From assembly GCF_016801865.2 (NCBI RefSeq), contig NC_068939.1, positions 92,090,879 through 92,154,878 on the forward strand: a stretch of 64,000 bases of DNA, written 5' to 3'. Shown one piece after another: positions 25,508 to 37,661 of the stretch. Below the pieces are notes generated by a model. That model saw nothing but the letters and a program-made list of their open reading frames with translations. It was not told the DNA's origin and made no database searches. A program made the position numbers and the translations under genes. Source of the DNA: Culex pipiens pallens (taxonomy: Eukaryota; Arthropoda; Insecta; Diptera; Culicidae). Every line of letters starts with the position of its first letter. Position 1 is the first letter of the stretch.

Positions 25508-27443
25508 CCCGAGCAGACGGAAATAACTTGAGAATAATTTTTTTTTGATATTTAAAAATACTAAGCCAATAACATTTTATGTTATTTATAACAAGATTTG
25601 TTATTAATCGTTATGAAATTTTTGTTATTGGATTGTTATTGGGTAATTCTCCGCCAACTCACACAGCAGTTGCCCCGACCCCTCTTCGATTTGCGTGAAA
25701 CTGTGTCCTGAGGGGTAACTTTTGTCCCTGATCACGAATCCGAGGTCCGTTTTTTTATATCTTGTGACGGAGGGGCGGTACGACCCCTTCCATTTTTGAA
25801 CATGCGAGAAAAGAGGTGTTTTTCAATAATTTGCAGCCTGAAACGGTAATGAGATAGAAATTTGGTGTCAAAGGGACTTTTATGTAAAATTAGACGCCCG
25901 ATTTGATGGCGTACTCAGAATTCCGAAAAAACGTATTTTTCATCGAAAAAAACACTAAAAAAGTTTTAAAAATTCTCCCATTTTCCGTTACTTGACTGTA
26001 AAAATTTTTGGAACATGTCATTTTATGGGAAATTTAATGTACTTTTCGAATCTACATTGACCCAGAAGGGTCATTTTTTCATTTAGAACAAAATTTTCAT
26101 TTTAAAATTTCGTGTTTTTTCTAACTTTGCAGGGTTATTTTTTAGAGTGTAACAATGTTCTACAAAGTTGTAGAGCAGACAATTACAAAAATTTTGATAT
26201 ATAGACATAAGTGGTTTGCTTATAAACATCACGAGTTATCGCGATTTTACGAAAAAAAAAGTTTTGAAAAAGTTGGTCGTCATCGATCATGGCCATTCAT
26301 GGTCACCCGCGACAGACACGGACGACGAAACAAAGAGAAACGCAAAAAGTAACTTTTTCAAAACATTTTTTCGTAAAATCGCGATAACTCGTGATGTTTA
26401 TAAGCAAACCACTTATGTCTATATATCAAAATTTTTGTAATTGTCTGCTCTACAACTTTGTAGAACATTGTTACACTCTAAAAAATAACCCTGCAAAGTT
26501 AGAAAAAACACGAAATTTTAAAATGAAAAATTTTGTTCTAAACGAAAAAATGACCCTTCTGGGACAATGAAGATTCGAAAAGTACATTAAATTTCCCATA
26601 AAATGACATGTTCCAAAATTTTTTACAGTCAAGTAACGGAAAATGGGAAAATTTTTAAAACTTTTTTAGTGTTTTTTTCGATGAAAAATACGTTTTTTCG
26701 GAATTCTGAGTACGCCATCAAATCGGGCGTCTAATTTTACATAAAAGTCCCTTTGACACCAAATTTCTATCTCATCACCGTTTCAGGCTGCAAATTATTG
26801 AAAAACACCTCTTTTTTCGCATGTTCAAAAATGGAAGGGGTCGTACCGCCCCTCCGTCACGAGATATAAAAAAACGGACCTCGGATTCGTGATCAGGGAC
26901 AAAAGTTACCCCTTAGGACAAAGTTTCACGCAAATCGAAGAGGGGTCGGGGCAACTTTTCCCGATTTCGTGTGAGTTGGTAGAGAATTACCCTATTGTAA
27001 TAACAGACGTATAACAGTTTCAGTTTTTTTGTTATTTCAACAACTAATCTGATCATCCCAATAACAGTTGGAGTTATTCTTCCATAACAAAAAATGTTAT
27101 TCCCAAGTTGTTTTGGATTTCAACCAATATCAGACCAATAACAAAATGTGTTATGATAACATAAACTCTGGAGTTTTTTTGAAAAGGTCCAGTAAACCAA
27201 ATTTAGAAGTTTTTGCTTTTTAGGTGTTTTTGAAACTGCCTTGAGTCATGGGTATTAAAAAACACTCAAAAAGCAAAAACTGAAAATTTGGTTTATTGAA
27301 CCTTTCCAAAAAAAAACTCCAGAACTGTTATTCAACCCTTATGCAAAAATGGATTTTGCAAGAATATTCCATAATACTTTCTGTTATTTTAACAGTTTTT
27401 GTTATTGAAATGGCATGAATGTTGTTATTACCGTCTGCCCGGG
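25508..27443. mobile_element. TA-flanked MITE (CCCGRGCAGACGG ends) hosting a foldback
   Basis: Left end CCCGAGCAGACGGAAATAAC and right end GTTATTACCGTCTGCCCGGG are inverted, flanked by TA (25506-25507, 27444-27445). The interior is rich in GTTATT/AATAAC. Without the nested foldback (25641-26992) it is about 580 bp. Tc1/mariner-type by TSD. Confidence 0.78.
25641..26992. mobile_element. GGGTAATTC foldback element, copy 1
   Basis: A 1,352-bp element with arms of about 630 bp, from GGGTAATTCTCCGCCAAC to GTTGGTAGAGAATTACCC, flanked by TATT (25637-25640, 26993-26996). The arms are highly similar. The central spacer (about 26272-26345: CATCGATCATGGCCATTC, GACAGACACGGACGACG) is non-repetitive. No transposase ORF. 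Confidence 0.85.
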
Positions 27444-27844
27444 TAAAAATGCTTGAGATGAAAAATTTACATTCGACAACAAAAATTAAATAAGTTTTTT
27501 TTTGTTTTTTGCGCATTGAAATTTTATGTTGCTAATCAAACTTGTTATTTGGATTTTACTTACGCCTTTATAAATATTTCTGTTTCTCGTTCAATCAAAT
27601 ATTGATGTTTTTTGTTTGCCATAAATTCTTTTTTTATTTTAAATTAATATTTTTTAGAATCGATTAGACTATTCCAAATTTTATGTCAAAATTTCCTCAA
27701 AAATTGAAGGGGCAAAAAAAACATGTATATAAAAAAAACTTGAACAATCAGTTGTAAACTATTTATAATATAATTACGTTAATTGGCGTACTTTTTAAAT
27801 AAATTAGAGGATTTTAAGATTTTAAAAACTTTTAATTTGAACTC

Positions 27845-29676
27845 ACATCAAATATTGAATTTTTGGCCCTATTGAAATGTAAGTCTTGATAAAAAAATTG
27901 AAAATATTGTTTTTGAAAAAACAATTTTACGAATGTTTCATATATTAACATTGAAAATCGGACCATTCGTTGCTGAGATATCGACATTGGAAAATGGTGG
28001 GTTGTTTGGGTGAGACTTAGAAAACATCAATTTTCCTGCATTTTCTTTGCATGGCAATATCTCAGCAACTAAGGGTCGTATCAACTAAGTTCAAAAAAGA
28101 AAAAAATAGAAAATTTTCTCAGCTTTTCAAAAATATTTTTTCCAAAAGTTACCGTAAACCGGGGTAACTTTGATAGGATTTCAATTTGTTTTTGGAAATT
28201 GGAATATTTTCCAACAGGTAGGGGTTTTCTCAAGATTTTTATTTTTAAATTATGTATTGGGGTAGGCCACGCAAAATCCATGCAATATTTTGAAAAAAAG
28301 TTTTTTTCAATAGTGTTTAGAAAACTAGTTACGTTAAAAATTCTTAGTTTAAATTCCGGAGTGACTTTGATGGTCATAGTTTTTCTGGTTAAAATCATAT
28401 TTAAGATGTTCAAACTTTATTTGTACTTCAAATGTACCATCACTAAAGTAGCGTGATATAGTTTTTAAGAAAAAAAATCAATGTTTTTATTTAGTTAACT
28501 AAGTTTATAAGCTTTTTAACTAAATACTTATAAATTTTAGATAAAATATTGTTAAAAAGTCGGAATTTTGCCTGAAATTTGTTAAACCTAGTTTTGTTTA
28601 TAAAATTATCGATTTACATTGCATTTTATACTAAACTTGAAGCACGAGTTTTCACATTTTACATGAAGTTTGTTCAACTGAAATTGCCTATACATTTTGT
28701 GATTTTTTGAAATTGTGATTCGAAAACACATATTATTGATTATTTAAAAACTTATTTAACCTTCTTCTAGTGGAAAATTGTCCAAATAATCCGAAAATGT
28801 ATTCCATTTTCCGATTCAAAATCATGTTCATTGGGAAAATCATGACACTTTGAGAAGTTTAAAACAGTTACTTACATAAACATTTTCTTAACTATAGTTA
28901 ACTAACTTTTTAAACTTTTCAAAATTTTATGAAAAGTTCTTCTTGAGGTACTTTGAACACTTCTCTACCACAGTCAGTATGATTCTAAACGTTAGTATTT
29001 TAATTGTACTCTTCATTTTGCGGAAAAATTGCGAACCTATCAAAGTCACCGCGGCTATCAAAGTCACCCCGTTTTACGGTACCTAAAAATAGCTATACCT
29101 TGAAAACGGTGCTCTTTATGAAAATTTCACTGAAGTACTTTTCGATTGCTAATTAGATTTTACATTAAAAAATTAAGTTGAAAAAATTTTGCGATCAATA
29201 TTTACATTTTTTGGAAAAATCAGTGTTGATTCAAAAATTCATAATTCGATCAAAGATTTTTTGCCCGTTCTGGAAATTGCTGAAAAGTTGGCATTTGACG
29301 TCTCCTAAAACATATCAGAAAATAAAATAAAAATAGTGTTTATTTGCAAATCAAGTTTAAGTGACAATAAGCGAAATTAAAAATCACCAAAAAATGTTTT
29401 ACCGTGTATCGTTTTTTTTTTCAGTGTAGTCCTTATCCATACCCACAACTTTGCCGAAGACACCAAATCGATCAAAAAATTCCTTCAAAAGAAACAGATT
29501 TTTGAATTTCCGTATATCATTTTTGTATGAACAGCTATCAAATTTGTAAGGAAAACTATATGGACAAACTAATGATGCAAAATGGCTTCTTTGGGCATAC
29601 CGCATGGAACTAAAAAAGTTTCAGCCGAATTAAAAAATGCAAAACATTGAATGACCGAAATCTCAGATAATTGCTC
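27845..29676. mobile_element. GAGCAA palindrome, copy 3 (left-truncated, with MITE insert)
   Basis: Retains part of the left half (from about 27845) and the right half ending AGATAATTGCTC at 29676. The left terminus is absent. The 28152-29079 MITE is inserted in it. Confidence 0.7.
28152..29079. mobile_element. CCGTAAAAC MITE, copy inside a GAGCAA palindrome relic
   Basis: A 928-bp copy starting CCGTAAACCGGGGTAACTTT and ending GTCACCCCGTTTTACGG, with TA on both sides (28150-28151, 29080-29081). Short open frames inside are non-coding by comparison with the other copies. About 70 bp of the surrounding palindromic repeat seen in other copies is missing at this site. Confidence 0.85.
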
Positions 29677-30608
29677 TTCTGCATATCGAGTCACCCTGGT
29701 GGGCACGGTCTTGTTGGTCCCAAACAAAGAGCAGAGTTTTCTGTGCACTTGATATTCAAAGATTTAATAAATTGTACTATGGAAATTATGTCCAGATCTT
29801 TGAGCTTGAGCATTTACATACCGAATTTTTTTGCCTCTCTGTCCTGAATACCTTCGAATTACTGATGGATTATTAAACCATTGATTCAGATCGGCAAAAC
29901 GAAGCCAAAGCGAAAGTCGAACCCCGAGTTCGAGAGGGATAAAACACACTAACGAGCTCAGGATGCATTGCAGATGTTCGAGTTGCTGATGGTCTGTGAT
30001 ACGGGGGGTTGTTGTTTACATCTTTTACGGTACATTGGCTGGAAGCTGGAAAAGCAGAAACCGTCGTTATGGCTCGGAATCCTGCACACACTCCAGAGAA
30101 ATCGAGCACCCGTAAAATATGTGATTGAACGCTTCTTCGCCCGTCATGATTTGCCGATTGTTTACCTTTTGCGGCGGACCACTCAAAACGTAAACAGAGT
30201 TATTTGGAGCGGCGTGGGAGGAGGTGGCTGAGAAAATTTAATAGGCGAAGGAAATCGATTTTCATGTTGAAGAAAAAATGTTGTTGAAATATTAGTTCAC
30301 GGTCGGCGTTTCCTTTAATGTTCGTGTTGCTGGCGACCAATTTTGGAACTCAAAAGGGCGCGATTGAATTGGGCTCGGTTAACCAGGGCGAACCCCTAAC
30401 AATAGCCCATAATAGAATTGTGTGCTGGACTTACGGGCTGGTTGATGCTGATGACAGTTTTCTATTGTAGTAAAATTGGTCAGAGCGGCGCCTGTAGTCC
30501 TGTATAGTGATGAACTGTAGAGTAGATTAAATATCTGGGAATCGTCTAATTTTACCTCAATTTATGTGGATAACTTAAATTACACATAAATGATGTAAAT
30601 TTACACAT
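29677..30608. other. Unassigned, less AT-rich region
   Basis: Compositionally distinct from the flanking repeats. Frames of 61-87 codons on both strands, none recognised. Confidence 0.35.
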
Positions 30609-30721
30609 GTTTAGAGTAGAGCGTCCAATTTCCCGTCCCGGGAATTCCCGGAAAATAATATTTCCCGTTTCTCGGGAAATTTGTAAATTTCCCGAGAATT
30701 TCCGAAATTCAAGCAAAAGTA

Positions 30722-31526
30722 CCGTAAACCGAGGTGACTTTGATAGGATTTCAATTTGTTTTTAGAATATTTTCCAACAGGTAAGGTTTTTCTCAAAATT
30801 ATTATTTTTAAAACATGTACTGGGGTAGGCCACACAAAGTCCATGCACTATTTTGGAAAAAAAGTTTTTTCAATAGTGTTTAGAAAAATAGTTACGTTAA
30901 ATATTCTTGGTTTTAATTCCGGGGTGACTTTGATAGTCATAGTTTTTCTTGTTAAAATCATATTTAAGATGCTCAAATTTTATTTGTACGTTAAATGTAC
31001 CATCACTAAATTAGCTGATATAGTTTGTAAGAAAAAAAAATCAATGTTTATATTAAGTTAACTAAATTAATAAGCTTTTTAACAAAATACATATAAATTT
31101 TAGGTAAAATTGTTAAAAAGTCGGAATTTTGCCTCAAATTTGTTAAAAATAGTTTTGTTTATAAAATTATCGATTTATATTGCATTTTATACTGAATTCG
31201 AAGCCCGAATCACAAGTTTTCACATTCTAGGTACATGAAATTTGTTCAACTGAATTTGCCTATAAATTTGGATGAGAAAATCATGACACTTTGAGAAGTT
31301 TAAAATAATGACTTTCATCCACATTTTCTTAACTATAGTTAACTAACTTTATAAACTTTTCAAAAATTTATGAAAAGTTCTTCATGAGGTACTTTGAACA
31401 CTTCTCTACCACGGTCAGTATGTTTCTGAACCATTCCTTACGTATTTTAATTGTACTCTTCATTTTGCGGAAAAATCGCAAACCTATCGAAGTCATCCCG
31501 GCTATCAAAGTCACCCCGTTTTACGG
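30722..31526. mobile_element. CCGTAAAAC MITE, copy inside a TAGAGCG hAT-like element
   Basis: An 805-bp copy with ends CCGTAAACCGAGGTGACTTT and CACCCCGTTTTACGG, flanked by TA (30720-30721, 31527-31528). It interrupts the 30617-32572 element shortly after its left terminus. Confidence 0.85.
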
Positions 31527-31687
31527 TATATATTTTCCTTTCTTTTTTGTCCCAACTTTTGAAAATTCACAAAAATATAAAGAGAAAACCCTACTTGATT
31601 TTATTCATTTCAAAAATCAGGTCCATTTCAGGTTTATTTCAGATAATATTTATCGTACAATGAAGGATTTCATTCTATTTTAATATT

Positions 31688-32090
31688 TTTTTTCCAACTG
31701 GTAAGGTTTGTCACAAGATTATAATTTTTAAAACATGTACTATTGTAGGCCACAGAAGGTCCATGCACTATTGTTGGAAAAAAATGTTTTTCAACAGTAT
31801 CTAAAAGTAGTGGCGTTGAAAATTTTATTTAGAATTCTGGGGTGACTTTGGTGGACAAAGTTTTTGTTGTTAAAATCAGATTTAAGGTGTTCAAATTTTA
31901 TGTTTACGTCAAATGTACAATTACTAAGGTTACTGATATGTTTTTAAGAAGAAAAAATCAATGTGTAAATTCAGTTTATAAATTTATAAGATTTTTTACA
32001 AAATACACATAAATTTATGGAGAAATTGTTAAAAAGTCAAAATTTTGCATAAATTCGTTAAAATTAGTTTTGTTGAAAAAATTACGGTCT
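31688..32090 (+). mobile_element. Truncated copy of the CCGTAAAAC MITE
   Basis: Matches the interior of the 30722 copy with more divergence (AACTGGTAAGGTTTGTCACA; TTCTGGGGTGACTTTGGTGG) but lacks both termini. It lies a short distance after the intact copy in the same host element, so it is an older insertion or part of the host element. Confidence 0.6.
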
Positions 32091-32580
32091 AGAACTAGTT
32101 ATTTGCCATGAAAAACATAATTTCTGCATGATATTATTTTTTTTACTTTATGAGTCAATATTATTCTTAAACATATTCCCTTGAAATAATAACAGAGAAA
32201 AATTCAAAAGCATTTTTCTGGTTGAGAAGCATGGATTTTACTCAGTGATTCAAAATTTGATTTAGAAAATAACACTTTAAAAAAAATACACTTGATATTT
32301 TTTGATTTGGTACAATTTGAAAGACAGCATATAAAATTAGAAAATTTTAATATTTTTATAAAGTTGTATGATTTTTAAAAGCGGTCAAGCCATTAATTGA
32401 CCTTTACACTCATTTTGATCATTAAAGTGGCTGTTCTATACAATTTTGTTGCAAGATATAAATCAGAAGCACGTTCAGAATAATTTTCGATAAATTTAAA
32501 ATTTCCCGGGAAATTTGTTAAATATTTCCCGTTTCCCGGGAATTGTTTAACCGCGGGAAATTGGACGCTCTAGTTTAGAG

Positions 32581-34549
32581 GTAATATGACACATTTTTTT
32601 CTGACGCAAAATCTGTAAACATTCCTAGATGTCAGAAATCATGACACAAAAATAAAAAGTGTCTTTAAAATTTAATTATGTATGTCAATTTTAATTCAGT
32701 TTTATTGGTGAATAATCAAGTTACAACAGGTTAGTTTTACATACATTATAGAGTTTGAGTTCATTTCAGCTGTGTTTTGCATCATAATTAGTTTTTGAGC
32801 AATTGGAAATGTTATAAAAAAAACTTACAAAATTTATAAATATGTAAAAAACAACTTTAGCTCTTTTCAACTTTTTGTTATGTTAAATACCTAGCTATTG
32901 AGAGCTAATGCTCAGCTAGTATCTGTACGGTCAACTAAGCTAAGCTTTGAATAAGTCTTTTTTCGGTAAAATGACAAGAATCTCATCTAGAACGGTAGAT
33001 CTCAAGTGACTTACGTTCTCGACCTACTTATTGTGGAAAAGACTCGCTACAATTCTTCGTTGGCAACCGTTGCTGTATACAGTGGATCATAAATGCTCTA
33101 TTTTTATATCCCAGCAGCTGGAAGCTGCAGAAAAAAATAAAGCAAAACTAAAAAGCATGCTCCATCGCTATAACGAAACCCTCGAGCACCCTGCCGGAAC
33201 GAAAAATTGCTCTTTTATCAGAAATTGCAACCCAGAAGTGTGCGTTTCGCTCTCTAGAATTGTTTGTGGGCTTTCTATTGTCCCATCCGTTTATATAATT
33301 ACTCAAGTTTGTACATATATATAAGAGAGCGAGAAAGAGAAAAAACACATTGACACAAAACATACTGTCGGTATATACACAGACGAACACTAATGGGACC
33401 ATAACAAACTTTGACTTGGAGGCTTGCAGTCTGATGATTTTCCCACGCCCTCTCATTTGTCCCCACACTCTGACTTCATACATGACGTCCGACAGTCAGC
33501 TGTGTGTCAGGATGCTGCCGTCAACGGTCCCGGGGATCCGATCCCAATCCTCTTCATCAATTCACGATAGAAGCGCGCACGCTGCTGAAGCCAAGGGACA
33601 CGATACTCACACTCTTCACGCACATCCACTTCTTTCCCCCCTCCAAACCATGACAATGGCCTGTCGACTCGATTGAGACCCTTGGCACGAACCGTTCTTC
33701 GTTTGGGGTGAAAAAGTTGTGTACGGCAGGATCAAACAAGTCCTTCTCATAACATCGCTGCTCGGTTGGCACCGTTTGTGCTGAATCGCTATTAGTTCAC
33801 ATAACACATAAATTCAAGGGTCACTAGATTCTCTTCGTCGTGCTCCGACTGTACCGGTGGAAAAATGCCGTAACAAAACAAAAAAGAATGCTCCTCTTTC
33901 CAGGGTGCAAAGCGCCAATTGGTGATGGTGATAAAAAGCATTCATTTCCTGGTGGCTCCTCCGTCCGCTATAGTGAACGACATAACATATCAGACTAAAA
34001 TAGACAAGGGTTAGAAAAAAAAGAAAGCTAGAAGGAAAGTTGTCAGCTGTAATCCTCTTCGACGGGATACTTCAGCTGGGCGAACCGCTCTGTTCAGCTA
34101 TTAAAAAGGAAGATCGAAGTGCTTGAGGTCAGAAAGCTGTCCTTTATAGCTCTGCGAACAAGTCCAAAGGTTATCTCAATGTGCGCGGAGAACATTTCGA
34201 CGTCATCAATCAACTGTCTTCGGCAGGATGAACGTATCTGTGATGAGCAGATGCCTTTCAAGATATCTATATTTTTTTTTACAACATTGTTCAATGATTT
34301 GGAAACACCCTAGCCCCAGCGCGTTTCATCGTGTTGTACTAGTGGCACCCGTTGTAGAAAGTGCTTTAAGCTGTCAAGTGTTAACTTCCGTTAATGTACA
34401 GTGATATCTATCCACACCTCAAACGGCACGTGTAAGTCTCACGAAAGTGACGCAGGCTAAAGTGTCGCGCTCGACTGGTTTTTGAGAAGAAGGCGGTGGT
34501 TGCCGTTATCTTTTTTAACGAGCCCAGTCCTTTTTTAAAATAAATGAAA
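32581..34549. other. Unassigned region
   Basis: AT-rich to 33000, then balanced sequence with ATATATAAGAGAGCGAGAAAG near 33315. Overlapping frames of up to 111 codons on opposite strands, none recognised. Confidence 0.35.
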
Positions 34550-34923
34550 TTGTTCGCTCCACAGCATTGCCTAGGCGTTCTCGATTGCGAGATTCCTACT
34601 CGAAACTAGGTGTCCGAAGGCTTGATTGTTGAGGCAATTGCAAACCTCTTTTTACACCTTAGCTTCCTTCCACCCCGGGATTCGTACTGACGATCTTTGG
34701 ATTGTGAGTCCAAATGCCTACCAGCGACTCCACCGAGGCAGGACCCAGGGAGACGACTTCTACACCTGGTTAGACCGGGGCCAACATTTACTTCCCCGTC
34801 CGACGGAAGGCGTGATCATAAAAATCTCGTCTCGAAGAATGCCACCGGGACCTTCTGGAATCTTAACCAGGCCGACTGGGTGAGAGGCAACCACGCTTAC
34901 CCCTACACCAAGGTTCCCGGCTA
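34550..34923 (-). mobile_element. Dimeric tRNA-related SINE (Twin-like)
   Basis: Read on the minus strand, a first tRNA-like unit (GGTGTAGGGGTAAGCGTGG, then CTGGTTAAGATTCCAG, a decayed box B) is joined through a spacer to a second unit (GGTGGAGTCGCTGGTAGGC ... TTGGACTCACAATCCAA ... GTACGAATCCCGG). Two tandem tRNA-related units match the architecture of the Culex pipiens Twin SINE, from family knowledge and not a database match. Confidence 0.7.
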
Positions 34924-35365
34924 GACTTAGACCGTTCAACTACAAGCGAAACTTATTTGGGGACAGGATGAGCACCACTCAGCAGCCGCCCGAACGAGAC
35001 AACGTGCTTTTTCTCTTTCTCTCGTTTTTCGTCTCTCTCTCTCTTTCTTGTGTTTGCTGCGTGGTGACAGAAGTCATTTGAATGCGATCATGGGAGAGAC
35101 GATCGAAATCCCGGTAGAATGTCAAACGACCGTTCTCTGAGCGAAGTGATTTCTAGAGAAAGTCTATGATTTCATGAATAAATGAAAATTGCTAGTATTT
35201 AAGATTGAGGTGAAAAGTCATCGATTGTGATTGGACACTCAAAAATATTTTAACTAAATGAATGTACATGGAAAAGAAAACTGAATAAATATAAATTAAA
35301 AAAAAGAGAATGTCTATGACTGTATGAGTGACTTTGCTTAGCACTATTTTTTTACTTGTAGAAGT
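34924..35365. other. Short region with a CT-rich run
   Basis: A CTCTCTCTCTCTTTC tract lies at about 35033-35048. No gene seen. Confidence 0.4.
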
Positions 35366-36012
35366 AAGTGAGCAATTCTCTACCAAAACCGGAAATGGAT
35401 TTTCTTTGTATTTTTTTATTTGGCTCAAACTTTGTGGGGGCCTTTCCTATGACCAAATAAACTATTTTGTGTGATTGGTTCATCCATACAAGACTCCATA
35501 CAATTTTGACAGTTGTCCATGGTACGTAATGGTACGTAAATATTCAAACAGCTGTAACTTTTGAGTGAATGTTTTGATCAATTTTGTGTCTTCGGCAAAG
35601 TTGTAGGTATTGTTGAGGACTTTTGAGAAAAAAATAGGTACAAGGAAAAAAAAATTTGCAGATTTTTTAATCATTTTTTTTTTACTAAAACTCAATTTCC
35701 CAAAATAGGTGTTTTTTGATTTTCGAGATTTTTCGATATGTTTTAGGGGACAAAAATTCGCAACTTTTGAGCCATATAGAAACATGCTAAGTGGTATGGC
35801 CTAATGCTCTTCGTCTTTGTTGTATTTTTCATTTTATTATTAACTGATAACATTTATTTTATTTACTTCAAATTGTTTTACATTTTTGCATTTAATCGAA
35901 TACATTTGGGTAAAAAAAAGATAAGCAAGAAAAAATCACTTTAACAACTAATCCTAACTTAAAACTAAAATAAAAATTCTTTGAATTATTCAAAATCATT
36001 AGAACGAGTAAA

Positions 36013-36749
36013 CTATGAACTGTATTTTAAGATGAATGCTCCAAGCGTTCTTACTTGTTCCTGGCGAGTTTTGCACCAACGCAGTGTTGTTGTCATCTCG
36101 ATGAAAATGTTCAGAAGCTCTTGTGGTGAAAACAAGTCACTACTGCCTTCATCCGTTAATGCTGGTTGGTTTTCCCTCGGTTGCTGCCTGAAGCCAGGAG
36201 GTGTTGTGTTCTCTGCAACTTTTTGTCGCTGATTCAACGGCAATGGCTGCAGATTTGGAACCACTCGAACAGATCCTGCTCCTGGTGACGCCAAAGCAGG
36301 AAAATCCACGTCCGTGTATGCTGGTGGTGTTTTGCGACGATTTGGTTGGTGCCTCGTCGTCGCTTGCTGCCGAATTTTTACAAACTCAGCTCGTTTTGGG
36401 CAGCTTCGATTCTTGGTAGAATGGTCGCCGCCGCAATTGAAGCATTTCGCTTCGATGTTCTCGTTGATTGTTTCGCATGCTTGAGTTTTGTGCTCACCTC
36501 CGCAGGTTGCACAACGACTCTTGATGAAACAGTTCCTTCCACCATGTCCAAACTGCAAGCAGTTCGAACACTGTGTCACGTCACGGTGTACTGGACGATA
36601 ACGTTCCCAAGTCACGATGATGTTGAAAATTGCCCGAACTGCCTTCAGCTCAGACGGCGTTGTCGATCCTTTCTCGAGATGAACCAGGTACAGTTGATCA
36701 CGATACTTGATGTCCTTGTTGTGTCTCGTCATCTTGAAGACTTCGATTA
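36013..36749 (-). pseudogene. gag-like ORF1, C-terminal zinc-knuckle part (after the MITE)
   Basis: Continues the ORF1 broken at 37662. It reads IEVFKMTRHNKDIKYRD, then LVHLEKGSTTPSELK, followed by three zinc knuckles: CSNCLQFGHGGRNC (canonical C-x2-C-x4-H-x4-C), CATCGGEHKTQAC and CFNCGGDHSTKNRSC. A Pro/Gln-rich tail follows, then FSPQELLNIFIEM and the terminal LKYSS. The same three-knuckle spacing occurs in the 60654 element, so the two belong to related families. The frame stays open upstream into the MITE (to 36807), but those residues are read from the MITE and do not belong to ORF1. Nucleic-acid chaperone role inferred from the family. Confidence 0.8.
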
Positions 36750-37659
36750 CCGTAAAACACGGTGACTTTGATAGGTTTGCGATTTTTCCACAAAATGAAG
36801 AGTACAATTAAAATACGTAAGGAATGGTTTAGAAACATACTGACCGTGGTAGAGAAGTGTTCAAACTACCTTAAGCAGAACTTTTCATAAAATTTTGAAA
36901 AGTTTAAAAAGTTAGTTAACTATAGTTAAGAAAATGTTGATGAAAGTCATTATTTTAAACTTCTCAAAGTGTCATGATTTTCTCAATGAAAATGATTTTT
37001 AATCGGAAAACGGAATGCATTTTCGGATTCTTTTGACAATTTTCCACTAGGAGAAGGTTTAAAAAGTTTGTAAATAATAAATAATATGTGTTTTTAAAAC
37101 ACAACATAAAAAAATCTCCAAATTTATAGGCAATTTCAGTTGAACAAATTTCATGTAAAATGTGAAAACTTGTGATTCGTGCTTTGAATTCAGTATAGAA
37201 TGCAATATAAATCGATAATTTTATAAACAAAACTAGTTTTAACAAATTTTAGGCAAAATTCCGACTTTTTAACAATTTTACCTAAAATTTATATGTATTT
37301 TGCTAAAAAGATTATACACTTAGTTAACTAAATATAAACATTGATTTTTCTTAAAAACTATATCAGCTACTTTAGTGATGGTACATTTAGCATACAAATA
37401 AAGTTTGAACATCTTAAATATGATTTTATCAAGAAAAAACTATGACTATCAAAGTCACCCCGGAATTTAAACTAAGAATTTTTAACGTAACTATTTTTCT
37501 AAACATTATTGAAAAAACTATTTTCCGAAATAGTGCATGGACTTTGTGTAGTCTACCCCAGTACATGTTTTAAAAATAATAATCTTGAGAAAAACCATAC
37601 CTGTTGGAAAATATTCTAAAAACAAATTGAAATCCTATCAAAGTCACCCCGGTTTACGG
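36750..37659. mobile_element. CCGTAAAAC MITE inserted in ORF1 (TA TSD)
   Basis: A 910-bp non-coding element with inverted ends CCGTAAAACACGGTGACTTT and its near-complement ending GTCACCCCGGTTTACGG. It is flanked by TA (36748-36749 and 37660-37661). Subterminal CTATCAAAGTCACC motifs recur at both ends. Removing it with one TA joins the two ORF1 pieces in phase. TA duplication and TIRs suggest a Tc1/mariner-mobilised MITE. Confidence 0.88.
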
Positions 37660-37661
37660 TA

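Larger units (their letters stand above)
30617..32572. mobile_element. TAGAGCG hAT-like non-autonomous element, 8-bp TSD
   Basis: Inverted ends TAGAGCGTCCAATTTCCCG and CGGGAAATTGGACGCTCTA, flanked by the perfect 8-mer GTTTAGAG (30609-30616, 32573-32580). Both subterminal regions carry repeated TTTCCCGGGAAA-like palindromes, as expected for transposase-binding subterminal repeats. No transposase is encoded. It contains a younger CCGTAAAAC MITE. An 8-bp TSD plus TAGAG termini fits hAT. Confidence 0.88.

Noticed and set aside
30756..31061. 101-codon ORF in the MITE copy
   Set aside because: The corresponding frames in the other CCGTAAAAC MITE copies differ in length and sequence by substitutions and indels. 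No coding constraint apparent.
36346..36765. 139-codon plus-strand ORF
   Set aside because: Antisense shadow of the zinc-knuckle ORF1 on the minus strand.
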